From Trebouxia sp. TZW2008 (Eukaryota > Chlorophyta > Trebouxiophyceae > Trebouxiales > Trebouxiaceae): a stretch of 64,000 nucleotides of DNA. The notes beneath the pieces are model-generated. The model saw only the letters and a list, made by a program, of their open reading frames with translations, did not search any database and was not told the origin of the DNA. Each line of letters opens with the position of its first letter. Positions within the stretch are counted from its first letter, which is position 1. Below are positions 13,115 to 27,500 of this stretch, in pieces. The DNA lies in NCBI GenBank assembly GCA_002118135.1, contig BDIU01000033.1:124001-188000 (forward strand). Reading direction: 5' to 3'. A program made the position numbers and the translations under genes.

Positions 13115-16100
13115 GACACAAGCTTAGTATGATTGTATGGGCCTTCATTTGTGTGTACAGCACAGGCCAGAACAAATGCACATTCAGGCTTCTACTGGCA
13201 AGCGTCGTACACTGCTGCATTGACAGAGTGTATCGGCAGCTTTGCTGATGCATTTGCACAGGTGGTATAGCTGACAAAAAACCAGTACGGACAACAAAAA
13301 GGGAGACCCATAGAAACTGAAAAGATGTCTGGGAAATAAAGCGCAAAATTCCAGAGAAACATTGGCAGCTCTACCTGGACAGTCCTGAGGCCTGCCACTG
13401 CAAGGTGCCCGCCTGCAACAGGGTCAAACTGCACCTGGAGCATGTCAAAGCGCGCGCTGTGCCTTGCCAGCACTGCCATGCTCTCTCCTGATGATAGCCC
13501 TGCAGCATGTACCGATGTACCCTGTGAGATACACAGGGCAGCATGATCTTCACTATCAAGGGTATGCAGGAAAGTTGCGGTGTGCATGCACAAGTGGCGC
13601 CTGTGAGCAGCACATGCTGCAGATTTGATTCTCTGCAAGTTTGTCAAAAATGTGTTCAAACAACCACCAGTGAATGTTGGGTCTAGGAACACAGAAAGAC
13701 ATCTGTTCCTTAAGAGAAGAGAGGACAGCAACAAAAAAATTAGGTGTAATTGATGTGAGAGCAGCTTGACTGGGATATCACGACGAGGCATCTGACACTT
13801 GGACTGGAAGGAAAGGGCCCACCAAATGATGGTGATGCGAGAGCACTTGAGCTGATCAGCAATGACGCAATACAATGTCCTGTTCTGCAAGGACATGCTT
13901 ACCATGTGAAGGTGCCAGGGCAGCTGTTGCAGCAGCTGCCAAGTCCACAATCGTCAGCTGGCGCGCCCTCACTACCGCCAGCAAACCAGTGGCTGGCGAT
14001 GCGCTTGCTGTGCACTGTGACACCATGTGAGCCTCCAAAGCCTCCTGGCTGTCTCTGCCCTGCAACCGCATCACACTCACTTCAGCACACTGTATTGACA
14101 CGCCTTGCCCACTGTCAACAGGCCAGTGCCTGGTGATGCATTTGCTGTGCACTGTGATACCATGCAAGCCTCCAGCGCCTCCTGGCTGTCTCTGCCCTGT
14201 ATAACACATACACATCACAGCTATTGCAGCAGTGTTCTGTGTTCAGGGTGCTACAACTACGTAGACATGCAGTCATCCCAGGCCTTTGTGCAGCGCCAGG
14301 CCATCTGCACAAGAACCATGCAGCGCAAACGTGGTTACAAACACTGCATGTCACAGAGAAGCAATGACTTCAAGGCTGGGGTCTGTGATCTGCACTGGTG
14401 CATATGAGGCAGGACAGACTGCCTCATCAGTATGTTTTGGCAAGTATCAGGCACTCAGGCCAAGGGTAAACCCAGAGATACTTGGCAGTCAACTGTGTAC
14501 AACGACCTCTCCGCCCTCCATGTCCAAGATAAATGGTTTAGGATAGCACATGATCGAACTGGCTGGAGACAGTTGATTGCTTCTGTATGTACCTAGATGG
14601 GCCTGCTGAGCCTGCCTAGCCCACGTTTATAGTGAATGAAATGAATGAATAGATATGAGGCTCGCCAGGACTGTCTTTGTCGCAGCCAAGGCAGCAGAGC
14701 AGGGAACGCCTCTAGGCTCTGCTGCAAGCTTGAAGCCGCCCTTGAAATGAAGTAGCCCGGGCTCATATGCTGCTGATGTGCATGCTACAGTCAGTAGGGA
14801 AACAGCAGACAGAAGCATATTGCAAGCATAGCATTTCTGACAATGGTGCCTGACAGCGATAGAGACTTACCAGGACTGCCTCCGCAGCAGCCAAAGCAGC
14901 AGAGCGTGGCACACCCCTAGGCTCCGCCGCAAGCTTGAAGCTGCCCTTGAAATGAACCAGCCTGGCCTCCTGTGCTGCTGCATCCCCTGTCACTGCTGCT
15001 GCAGGTCCTGTCCCTGTCGAAACCTTGGCCTGCACAGTGCACATAAGCCTGAGTGAGCAGGAACACAGCAAAGCGGCCCATGTGCTGCTGCATCCCCAGT
15101 CACTGCTGGTGCAAACCTGTCCTGTCCTGTGTCGGTGCCTTGGCCTGCACACAAGCCTAAGCGAGCAGGGACACAGAGGAACAGCTCATGTGCTGCTGCA
15201 TTCCCATGCTGTGCTGAAACAGACTCTTGGAATGTCGTTGCTTTGGCCTGCACAAGCTGCACTGGCCAAGTGAGCAGAAGAACAGGAAAACAATTCATGC
15301 GCTGCTACATGCTGTGCTGATACAGATCCTCTCTGTGTGGGTTCCTGTGCTGGCACAGGGCGCATGCGGCCAAGTGGGCAGGGACACGAACAGCTGGCTT
15401 GGTTTTGCTCGGGGGAGAGAAGGAACAAGCTCAACGAGGGTGGCACTGATGCGCCTTGATGCAGTACACGCGCCAGCATGACAGCTCAAAACACCGCTTG
15501 CTTTATCATAATGATGTGCGTGATCAGGTGCGGGGCATGCTCCAGCAGTCACTCAGCCCTGCAGCCCTGCTGACCTGCTGCCAAATACTACAAACAATGC
15601 AGATGGGTCACGCATCACATGGCAACTTCTGCTGGTGCGCATTTGGCAGTAGGTCACAACGATGGGGGCAGGTCTGCATTTCTTAGCAGACTTTGATGCA
15701 TCAATAAGGTGACAGACTCAATAGAAGATGTCCAGGGTGCCAAGAGTGACAACACAGAGTGAGAAGACTTGCCTGTGAGTTAATTGTGCCCAGGTCGTAA
15801 TTCTCCGCCTCTGCAATCAGCTTGCTTGTTATGGCGCTGCAGATGCTGGTGATGTTGGTCACTGCTGACTGTATGGCTGCCTGATAATCAGACACACGCG
15901 CACATTAGCCTGGTATCAGCAATTGTGTCATACGTAGTGTCATATACTGTGCAGCATGCCTGGTGAGAACACATGCCCATGTCAGTCTCATGACATCCTT
16001 GTTTCAGTGATCACACCAATTGTGGTGCATGTCCTGGTTGTCATCCACACAAGTTTATCGGCCTTGTGATTCTGTGCTGCTCGGTGCATGAATTGTGCCA

Positions 16101-19100
16101 GCTGCAGTGTGTGATTTGTGCTGAGCATCATGCACAAGACTGAACAACTTACAGTGCATTAACCCATGATACATGCGTCAGCCAAGCAAGCTGAAATGCA
16201 AACCAGTGAACAACAAGTATCCATTTATCTGAGGGTCACTGTGACAAGCAAATGGAGGCACAAGGTTAGAGGCAGGCATGAATGCATGCTCGACAGCTGC
16301 ATCAATTGCACACACAGCAGTGCAGCACCTTGGCTTGCCGACCATTGTCTTCAGCACAAAGCTCCCTTAAGGCTTGCGCTCCTTTCTGAACCAACCTTGA
16401 AGAGAACAGCTCCTCTGTGTCATCAGCTGCAAGTCCATGCAACAGTGAGAACAGCATCAGCATCACTGAAAAGCTCCTCTGTATCGTCAACTGCAGCTCA
16501 ATGCAACTCTAGGAATAGCATCAGTGTGACTAGAACCTGTTTATCATCAGCTACAGCTCATGCAATTCAAAATACAGTACATTAAACTCTCTTTGTAAGG
16601 ACACTCAATGTAAGGACAATCTCAATGTAAGGACAACGCCATTGGTGATCAGATCACTGCATTCTGACTGCAGTGGTCCCTCTGAGTTAGGACACTTCAA
16701 TGTAAGGACAAATTTCTTGGTGACCAAAGCGGTTGTTACAAAGATTACTGTAGCATCATTGTTGAGCAGCTCCACTGTGTCATCAGCTGCAGGTAAATGC
16801 ATTTTGCAGACCAGCATCAGTGTCACTGACAAGCTCCTCATTGTACTGTCAGCTACACTACTTTGAGGTAACTTCTTACGCAGTGTATGCAATGCTGTGT
16901 TGATCGTTTTGGACGAAATGTAGTCACATCTGTGAGAAGCGGGAGGAGACGGGCAGATGCAGCATGCACAATAAGTACAAGTGATTTTCACCAGGTGGGA
17001 TTTGCCACAGTTCATCTAGCTGCAGGCTGCATGCATCAGCAAAGGAAAGTCTCTTCTACCAAGTCTGTTTGAGAGGCCTAGCATAGACTGTGCTGTGCTT
17101 TCTGTGTTGCTCAGGCAAAGGAATAGACAATGCTGTGCCCTCTGTATTGCTCAGGCAAAAGCACGCAGACTGCATACAAAAAGGACTTACCAGGAGGAAT
17201 TTGCCACAGGCGATCTAGCTGCAGGCTGGGCTCATCAGAGGGGTCCCAGTCCTGCAGGCCGTTGAAGGGGTGGCCCAACACAGGGAAGTCCTCTGCAGGG
17301 GTAGCCGCCTGGAGTGTGTTGGTGGAGGGTGCTTGGGGGGGTTGCACTGGGCCCAGGCACTTGCAGGCAGGACACCTGAGACATAGCACTCAACAGATGA
17401 GACTTCAGACAGGGAAGTCCTCTGCAGGCCTAGCCGCCTGGGGTGGATTGGTGGGGAGGGGGGGCCTGGGGGTGTTGCACTGGGGCCAGGCATTTGCAGG
17501 CAGGACACCTGAGACATAGCACTCAACAGATGAGACTTCAGACCAGGAAGTCCTCTGCAGGGCTAGCGGCCTATTGTGTATTGGTGGGGGGTGCTTGGGG
17601 GGGCTGCACGGGGCCTAGGCACTTGCAAGCAGGACACCTCAATGCAGCACAGCACCACCTTCAGCACTTCTCACAGCACCTTCCAGTCCTGCAGTCTGTT
17701 GAAAGGGTTGACCCATCAAAGGGAAGTCCTCTGCAGGTCTAGTCGCCTGGGTTGGGTTGGTGGGGGAGGTGGGGGGGAGTCGCACTGGGGCCAGGCACAC
17801 GCAAGCGGGACACCTTGAATGCAGCACACTCTGCCCTCAGCAGTCCCACAGCAGCTTTGGTTGGGGAGGCGTCTGAGGATTACATTGAGGACAACACTTG
17901 CAGGTGGGCAGTGAATACAAAAAGATGCACAGACAGCACACTGGATACACCAGCACCACAGTCACAGAAAACCCTGGAGTGAGTGGAGTGGACACAAGAA
18001 GAGGCATTTCTAAACTGATGGGCGCATACATACAGAACAACATAGGCACGGAGAGAGCACACCTGGGGACGCCAGCGCCACAGTCACAGAAGAACCTGGA
18101 ATGGGTGGAGTAGACCAGGTCATGGCCAGCATGGCACACCTGGGCACACGCGCTGCAGCAGCCCTTGCTATCCACTAGCCCACATGTGTAGCAGAAGTAC
18201 CTGCACCACCGTGGCTGCAAAGTCAGTGCGGAACTTGGAGCAATGTGCTTGTGATGCTGTCAGTCACATGTGCAGCGGAGGGACTAGACCAAAGGCTGCA
18301 CACAGGGCGCATGCGCTGCAGCAGCAGCTGCGGTCCACCTGCCCAGGTGTGCGGCAGAAGCACCTGCACCATGCCTGCTCACTGCCAGCTCACCTTAGAG
18401 CAGAAGTCAAGGTGCGTGGAGGCAGCTGATACATCAAGCCATGACAGCCTGATTGCACAAATCATCAGAGCAGCGCTTCATTGTAGATCTGGTACTGAGT
18501 CAAGCATGTACAGTAATCTCTCAATACAAGGACACTCGATATAAGAACATTCTCAATGCAAGGACAATACAACTGGGAACCAAGCACTGCATTCTGACTA
18601 CAGTGTTACTTCTGTGTACGGGGGAATTCGATGTAAGGACATGTTTCTCGGTAACCAATGCAGGCGTTATGTCAAGAGATCACTGTACAGATCTGCTTGC
18701 TCACATGACATCTAAACTAGTATATGAGAGCCAGCACAGTTGAGCAGATGCAAAGCCCGCACTATGTTGACAACAGAAGAAGCAAGGCGATAAGGGCAGG
18801 ATGGCAGGCCCCAGAATAACAGAATGGTGGCACAGGAAAGCAAATCGTTACAGGCAGTCAGAGAGTACCAGTGCTGGTCAATGAAGTCATCTCCATTGCC
18901 GCTGAAGGTGCACTGCACGGTGCCATCCTCCCTTCGCACTTCTGCTGAACCCCTGGCATTGCCTGAGGTGGCTGCTGTATCTGCTGCACCCCTGCCACGC
19001 CCCCTACCCCTGCCCTGGGCCCCAGCTCCCCTGCCTCTTGACCCGGCGTACCTGCATGCAGTGCATGTTTCTACTGATGTGCCACAGATTAAAACTGTGT

Positions 19101-21506
19101 CTTGACCCTTTGCATTTCTGCTGAACCCCTGGCATTGCCTGAGACCGCTGCTGTATCTACTGCACCCCTGCCACGCCCCCTACCCCTGCCCTGAGCCCCA
19201 GTCCCCCTGCCTCTTGACCCTTCGTACCTGCATGCAACACATTCTTTCTAACATGATTTTTGTCGCAACGGTGTGTCAATGCATTGCAGCATAGGTGCTA
19301 GGTGTTTGTGGTGTTTCTGCTGCACCCCTAGCGTTGCCTGAGGTTGCTGCTGCCTCTGAGGCAACCCTGCCTTGCCCTCTACCCCAACCCTGGGTCCCGC
19401 CCCCCCCCCCCGCCTCTTGACCCTGCGTTTCTGCATGCAGCGCATGTTACTCACGAATTGTTACATATTGAGTGGGCCTCTTGACCCCTCATACTTCTGA
19501 CGCACCCCTTGCATTGCCTGAGATTGCTGCTGCCTCTGATGCACCCCTGCCCCGCCCACAACCCCTCCCCTGGGATTTGGACCCCCTGCCCCTTCACCCT
19601 GCATACCTGCATGCAATACATGCTTGTTTGTTCTTTGAGTTAAGCCCATTTGCGAAGTTGGCAGGTGTGCGTCCTGACAGTTGGATGCAAGATCAACAAG
19701 GTCCTCCATCTCTAGTTACATGTCTTCGAAAAGTTTGGACCTGATTAAGCAGTGATGCTGCACTTCACAGCTAGTCTATGACATCAAATGTTATGTTGGT
19801 AAGAATACCTGACAAGAGCAGCTTCATGAGCAAGATCAACAAGATTGTCCATCTCTACTTGCGTGTGGCCACAAGCTGTGGGATTTGTTGATGAAATGGA
19901 ACACTGCAATTTCACTGCACACCTGTGGCATCACTGTCTGAAAACAATACCTGGCAAGAGCCGCTTCGTGTGCAAGGTCAACAAGGTCCTCCATCTCAAG
20001 CCGTGCAGCCCTGATCTCTGCACCCCTGCCCCTTCCTGCGGCCCCCCTACCCCTACCCCTGCCCCCCCTGGCGGCAGCCAGCTCCTGCTCTTCATACGCT
20101 GCCAACTCCTGCTCCAACAAGTGCAGCACCTCTGTCACGTCTTCATCGTTGCTGGCGGACGGAACCAATGTGATGGTGTGTGGTTCCTGAGCGTTTGCCC
20201 CTGCATGTGCAGCATCTTTGTCACGTCTAGGGCACCTTCCTGCTTTCATGGCAGTCCATACAATGCAATGCAACACCTCTGTCACGTCTTCATCGTTGCT
20301 GGCTGATGGGACCAGCGTGATAGTGTGAGGCTCCTGAGCATTTGTGGCTGCATCAACACATTCTACCATACATTGCTAGGTGTGTGGGGCACAAGTCCTC
20401 TCTTGCCAGGCAGGCTTGTGTTGAATGTCACAAAACAGACGTCTAATGTTGGAAGTCAGACAAGCGTAAATGCTGGCAAAAGGCCCTGCTGCCAAATTGA
20501 AACATGTGGCAGACTTGTCGCATTGTAAGATGTGCAAAAGGGTGTCAGACAACAGCACATACCTTGGACTTCATCACCGTCTTCCTCGTCTTCGTCCATG
20601 TCTTCCACACCATCATCGTCCTCTTCCTGTTCCCCTTCAATTTCAGCTTCATCCTCTTCTTCATCATCATCATCATCATCGTCATCCTCGTCTTCATCTT
20701 CATCCTCCGAGCCTTCATCTTCAGCTGGCGCCCCTGAGGCTGCCACAGCTGCCACTGCTGCCACAGCTGCAGCATGGGCTGCACCTGCCTCACCAGCTGC
20801 AGCAGCCGCTGGCTGTGCTGCTTCTGCAGCAGCTGCTGCTGAAGCTTCTGGTGCTGTGGGTTCTGCCTGGGATGACCCAGACTGATCCAGCGAACCTGTT
20901 GCGGCTGGCAGGGGGGTCTGATGGGGGAGGGGTAAAGGGATGGCTGGGCCAGGCTTGCAAGCGTGGTACACTGTGGCTTGTAGAAAGCGAAGGAGGGGTA
21001 AGAGCTGAGCTACAAGCTGAGCCCCCTGCAGCAGCAGTAAGCTGTCAATACACAATAGGCTCTTGCTGGTGACCGAAGTGGTGAGATGCTTCGTCATTTG
21101 GGTCTTGCACAAACTGAGCACCCTACAGCAGCGGTAAGCTGTCAAAATACAACAGGCTCATAGCCCACATCAAAGTGGTTTGATGCTATCCCATTTGAGT
21201 TCTGCAATCGCAGCATCAGCAGGCATGGGACACTGTGGCTTGTAGGAAGCGGGGCAGGGGTAACAGCTGAGCCACAAGCTGAGCACCCTACACCAGCATT
21301 ATGCTGTCAATCCACAACCGAAACCTTTCCTCATTTTCAATAGCGACGGTTTAGGGTAGCGCAGGACCAAACTGATTGGAGATTGCTTCCAGTACGTACA
21401 TAGATCGGCCTGCTGAGCCTGTCCAGCACGCATGAATGGAGCAATTGCACAACAAGCTCATGGCCAACATTACAGTTGCTTGATGCATTATCATCTGGGT
21501 CTTGCA

Positions 21507-21539
<33 letters not shown>

Positions 21540-24500
21540 GCTGCTGCTGCTGCTGCCGCTGCTGCTGCTGCTGCTGCAAGGCATGGTGCTGGCAAACAAG
21601 GGACATTTGCAAGGGTACATGGCTTGACGGCTGGGTTCTGTCCTTTGACTACACAGCAGCATGTAAACAAAGTCAAAGTCCTGCAAATTGCTTTGCGCAG
21701 ATTCAGCAGATTGTGAGCGATAGCACTTCTGTCTACCATGGGGGGCTTCGCATACCAGCTGTGCTGTTCTGAAGAAACCTTTGAGGCAGACACACAACAG
21801 CACTGCTGAAAGGTCAGTGTTGTGTGAAACTAGCAAACCTGAAACATATGGCAGCTGGGCGTGTTACTGCTCTTGCATGCTGTGGGATTGCCAGCGTGTC
21901 AGACCTGATTGACAGCCTGACTTATGCAACAGCAAACAGAAAGCCATGCTGTGCAGGCAGTGCTTGAGCTATGTGTGAGTTGGGTCACCTTTGGGAAATG
22001 CAGCAAGTCCCTCATGCCATCACCAAACTTGTCAAAGGCCAACAGCAACGTATCCATGCCTGCAGGGCTGCCAGCGGCCGTTTGAATTAGCAGCCCAAGC
22101 AAGGTGTGCATAGCGTCCTCATCAATGGAAAGTCCCTGTCCAACTGCCTCTTCACCCCTGGTATCAGTCCCTGTGTCTGTCTGTGCAGCTGAGCCTGCTG
22201 TTGGTAGTGGAGAGCTGTCTGAGACTGCAGTTGATGTGCTGCTAGCATGTGACTGCTGCTCAGGGACGCTGCGAACAAGACAGCCTGCAGCTGTTTCCAG
22301 AACAAGCTTAAGGGCAGTTAATGTTGTCTGAAGCAGCTGATTCTGAAGGTGAAACAGGTGCTTGCGCATGTCCTCCTGCTGCTCTTCATCATTTGCAGCT
22401 GCAGAAGCTACAGCCCCCTGCTCGTGAGGTACCTGAGCGCCCTCATGCTGTGCTTCATTTCTCTCAGCCGCTGAAGGAATAGCTCCCTGCTCACGAGACA
22501 CCTGAGACCCCTCTTGCTGTGCTGTATCACTTTCGGCTGCAGAAGGATCCAGCACATGCTCGTGAGATAACTCAGACCCCTCCTGCTGTGACTCATTCCT
22601 CTCGGTTGCTGGAGCATTAGGCACCTGCTCATGACTTGCTCCAGGCTCCTCTTGTTGACTGTTGCTGCCCCAAGGGTCAACCAAAGCAGCGGCAGCCGCA
22701 GCAAGTAAGGCGTCACAGTCAGAACTATCACTGCGAGGTGCGGATGAGGATTGAAGGTGGTCTGGTCTGTCAATATGCTGAAACAGAGTTTGCAGTATGC
22801 TGAGCATTGTTGCTTGCTGGTCTGGAGGCGTGCCGCTTCTGAGAAGGTGCACTGCTAGGAAACGGTCTACCTCTGAGTCAAGCAATGCCTTGGTAGCGCT
22901 GCTTTGCACCCCTGTGGCATTCAACATGATGTTCACCATTGCTACATTGCATCACTGCAGCAACATGAGAGTCTGACTCAAGCGTTGCATTGATGACATT
23001 GACTTGCACCCCTGTGGCATTCAGACATGATGTTCACCATTGCAGCGTTGCGTAACTGCAGCAAAATGAGAGTCTGAGTCAAGCAGTGCCTTGGCAGCGC
23101 TGCTTTACACCCCTGTGGCATTCAACATGATGTTCACCATTGCTACATTGCATCACTGCAGCAAAATGAGAGTCTGAGTCAAGCAATGCCTTGGTAGCGC
23201 TGCTTTGCACCCCTGTGGCATTCAACATGATGTTCACCTTTGCTACATTGCATCACTGCAGCAAAATGAGAGTCTGACTCAAGCGTTGCATTGATGACAT
23301 TGACTTGCAACCCTGTGGCATTCAAACATGATGTTCACCATTGCAGCATTGCGTAATTGCAGCCAAACGAGAGTCGAAGTCAAGCAGTGTCTTGGCAAGC
23401 CGCTTCCAACCCTGTGACATGCAGCATGATGTTCATCATGGAAGCAACGGAACATTGCGGCAATCTGAGCGTATATGCTGAAATGGTACCATGAAAGTGT
23501 TGGATTCCATACCGGCAGCCTAAGATGACTGGCAAACTTGGGGTTGCCAATTGCTGGCTATACTGCAGAAGATACACACATGCTCCAAGCGCGGGGGGGG
23601 GGGAGGGGGGGGGCAGCTAGCTTGCAGGCAGCTGAGTTTACAGGCATTTCTTGAACAGCGACATACATTCATCACAGATGCCAGCGTAAAGCTGTCAAGG
23701 TCTGCAACACTATCACAGCAGCTTGACGTGTTTGGCAGAATCCAAGTGTGGCCAATGGCTGATTTACAGCACATCATGAACAGGTGCTGTAAGCAGAGGT
23801 GGCGGCTAATTTGCCATCAGTCAGCAAGAGTGCCCTGTGTAGTTGACATCAATTAGCATCAGCCATCATGATGTAATCATGCACATTCTATGCAATCACC
23901 ATCATTCTCATCATTCTATCATGTAATTGCCATCAGGTAAGCCTTGCACTTTGCCCCTACCTGGGATAGATCTGCGCAACATTACATAGAAGCCATCCAA
24001 AATGCACTTTGCATGTGACGAAGGAAGCGCCATGGACGCCACTAAAGCAGCCTCGATTAGCTTGCTACAACCGTCTACTGAAGTCTCTGTAAGCTTCTGC
24101 AGCGATTGCATCCAGACTTTGACGATGTTGTGATCAGGAGTCTCATTCACCTGCAATGACCGAGCACGGTCCTGGAAATGGTGTTGATTGACAGGCTGAT
24201 GGCAAGCAAGCCTGCAAGGTTGTGCCAAGACAGAGGTCACAAACCATGCAATCTGACCATTATTGCATTGCTGTCAAGCGACAGACTGCCGTCAAGCAAG
24301 TTTGCAAGGTTGTGCCAAGACAGAGGTCACATACCATGCAATCTGGCCACTATTGCATTGCTGTGGACTGATGTACTGCTGACGAGCACTTTGCAAGGTG
24401 ATTCAATGGCAGACGGCTTATGTCATGCAATCTGACCATTATTGCATTGCTGTTAAGTGGCAAGACTGCTGACAGCGAGGTGATACAATGAAAGAAGCCG

Positions 24501-27500
24501 TATGAAATGCAACCTGGCAGTCAAAGGCAATTGACAGCTGCAGGCAAGTCACAGCTGCAGACAGGATTTGGACAGAAAGCATGCAAGATGACCAGCATGA
24601 CACACGCTCACCTGCCAGTCTTCGAGCATGTCTAGCATAACCTGCTGCTGATTCTCCCGCTGCTCATCTTGAACGCTGTTCACAATCCTAGGCTTATGAC
24701 GCGTCAAGCCTTCCAGCAACTCATGACCATCGGCTCTACTGCGTATATACTTTGCAAAGGGAACACCAGTGATGGCCTGTGTCAAAGCAACCAAGTCCTG
24801 CTCTGGCACAAGATCCATGACTCCAGGCATAAGGAGAGCAGCCTTTATGAGTTGAGTGATGCTGGCGAGGCCTCGCACTCCACTGAATGCAGTAGCGCTA
24901 ACTGGCTGTAGGGTGGTTGGCAACCCATGCAAAGCAATTGCAGCATGGGTGACAGCCTGAATGCTGTTTGCTGCTGCTGCTGAAGCAACACTGCCAGGCC
25001 GTGAGGACTCAAACATTGGATGGTCCAATGACGTCGAGGCCAAGTGAAGGGCAATCAGATCTGACTGCCAAGCGGCTGGGCTGACTGAGCAACTTAACGA
25101 TTTGAACGAGCTGCCTAGCCCAGGCTCGATTGCTTCCAAGGCACTGATGACCTGCACACATCAAGATGCGAGGTAAGAGAAGGTTTTGTGCAATTTTTGC
25201 ATTGTTCAGTTGATGAATGGTGCAGCACTTTTTTGCGTCTGACATGGTGGCAAGGCCTTGCACAGACTGTGGCGTCTCGCTCATCTGTGCTTCAGGGAGC
25301 AACTGAGTGCAGCACCAGACTTGTGATGCAGCAGTTGCGCAGCATCATAAGAAGGCAGGCAATTGGATATGTTGTGTCAGGCATGCTTGCAAGGCCTTAG
25401 ATAGACCATGGCAGCCCTTCTGTCTGCGCTTAAGGTTCCAAGTTCAGAGCATGACCAGTCTTGTGAATTCAACAGTTGTGCAGCATCATCAGCAAGCAGG
25501 TCAGCATTTCAAAGCACTGGCTCATTGGTACCATGCTCCTTTACTGCAGATACTCCTGGTGCATGTGTTGCCATGTCATGATGCACGTTACAGAATCATG
25601 CCATTTTGACAATGCATACGAAGGAAGCTCTTGATACAGAATCATGGCATGATGGCAACACACATGCCAGAAGCTATTGCAGAGCCATCAATGCAAGACA
25701 TGTTGTGCACAAAGTTAACATGCTCATCAGTGAGTACAGACATTCTGTTGCCCAGATGCAGCAGCAACAGCACGCACCTGACTGCCCTCAAGCCCAAGCT
25801 GCAAGACTTGCTTCGCTGCCAGAAACTGCTTTTGAAGGCCCGCAGCTGCCAGATGTTGCTCGATTGCCTGTTCCACAGCAGATTCAGTCATAGAGACTAA
25901 CTGCCTGAGGAGCATGATGCACTCCGGCATCAGCCGAGCCAGCCGTTGCATGTGCAAGCCGTGCTGTTGCTCCCTGAAGTCTGTGTCCCGCTTGATCTGA
26001 TGCAGCATGCCGTGCGCTTGCATCAAGGCCAGGTCAAGGTAGGCCAACGACAGTAGCAACTGAGGGCAAGAGATGGCGTCACTAGAATGGTTGCGACTGT
26101 TGCTTTGCTCAGCCAAGCCCAGAGAGGCCTGCTTCAACAGTGTTTGGATGCGTGACGCTCTGTTAGCTGACAAGGGCCGCGTTGTGCGGCGGTGGGTGGG
26201 GCGGTCACTGACAGCACAGACAGTCGGCCAGCAGGCCAGTGACTCAGGATGCGGTGGTAGCACCTGAGCTAAGGCAGTTTGCTGTGACCAGATAGCAAAC
26301 AGCAGCAGCAGCTGCTGCTGCCCGTCCTCGGGCCTCAACCTTGTGCTGAGGGAAAGCTGCAGCAGTGCTGAGCAGCAAGCGTGCCTGCCGCATAGGAGGT
26401 CCAGCCCATGCAGCGGAGCATCAGTTGTGGTGGCAGTGGCAGTGGCGGTGCGAGTGATGGCGGTGGCGGTGGCGGTGGCAGGGGGAGCGGTGGCGGTGGC
26501 GGTAGTGGCGGTGGCAGTGGTTTCTAGACTGTGCTTCAGATGTTTAACCACTGTAGCATGGATGCTATCCAGGAGATGCTGAACACAGTTAGGTCGGGAA
26601 ACTGTGCCATTAACTTCAGGGGATGTGACTGCACCACGTTCTTGGATTTGGCTTAAGTGGGAAGCTGCTTGCTTCCAAGTGGTCTGGTCTATGGCAGATT
26701 GCAGCAGGCTGGCAACAGCAGGACTGGCGATGGTTTGGGTGCCTGTGCTTTGAGTGAAGGCCAGGGGGAACAACATGGCAAGCTTGTTTGCTAAAGTCTT
26801 AACATCCCTGCAGAACAGCATCATGATAGTATGTCCAAGTCCATGTCCATGTAAAGTTCACCAGAAAGGGTGTCACATTGTGCATGCTGGCAAGATGCAG
26901 GGCACTTTGAGACAGGGCATGCTGAGACATGCTCTATCCCTGTAGCACTGTTCTTTGCGAGGTTCGGTCGATGCTGTTCTGCTGTTACCAAGCAGTTGCA
27001 TGCACTGCTCAAGCCACAGCCTGCCTGTCTGTTGCACAATGCAAACCACTGTCTGAGGACAGCTTAAAGTCCCAATGACTGGCAGCAGCATTAAAGGGTC
27101 AAGCTTTCATGCTGGACATGCCTTGTCCACTCCACAGTTCGAGCCTTTTCAAGAGGACCCAGCAAAAGAGGGGCTGCACAGCATTAAGTTGCACAACTGG
27201 CAAGACTGGTGGCAGAAGCATACCGCAATAGCTGGCCTGATAAATCACCACCGGCATCTGCAGCTATCTTTCCCAGCCAGGCTGCAAACAGGGGTTGCTG
27301 GTGTGCATCCTGTGAAGCCGTACTCTCTCCCTGTAAAACGCTTAGCGCAACGTATCAATTCATAGTGCAGTGTGTACATGGACACTTCTGTACGTACATA
27401 TCGGGTCAGACAACAGTGCAACCCTTGAAGACAGACACGCTGTAGCACCAGTCATATCATTTGCATTGCAAGCGACTCTGCCAGCTGAGCTTGAACGCTT

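Larger units (their letters stand above)
17191..19051 (-). other. UBR4: UBR4 UBR-type zinc finger (N-recognin box), three exons
   Basis: Exon 19051-18869 encodes an Arg-Gly segment ('GRGRGRGRGAAD') and then 'VQCTFSGNGDDFIDQHW'. It splices in phase 2 to exon 18200-18063, which starts by completing Trp and reads 'YFCYTCGLVDSKGCCSAC', 'CHAGHDLVYSTHSRFF' and 'CDCGAGVP'. That exon joins 17375-17191, 'RCPACKCLGPVQPP'. The Cys/His pattern CxxC..CCxxC..C.H..H..H..FxCDCG..CxxCxC is the UBR box, which binds destabilising N-terminal residues. All three junctions keep the frame with good donors and acceptors. The basic RG segment sits directly before the finger, which I do not recall in plant BIG. Confidence 0.92.

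Noticed and set aside
17135..17820. Plus-strand Trp/Gly-rich frames (for example 'GGAWGCCTGARHLQAGHLRH')
   Set aside because: Complement of repeated copies of the Pro-rich UBR4 exon on the minus strand.
20470..21072. Long plus-strand frames rich in Ser, His or Leu across the acidic exon
   Set aside because: They are the complement of the Asp/Glu/Ala codons of the minus-strand UBR4 exon; no splice sites or homology.
21337..21836. Poly-Gln, poly-Ser and poly-Ala frames over the CTG tract
   Set aside because: All frames of a triplet repeat are open; the flanking sequence is part of an intronic array and shows no conserved protein.
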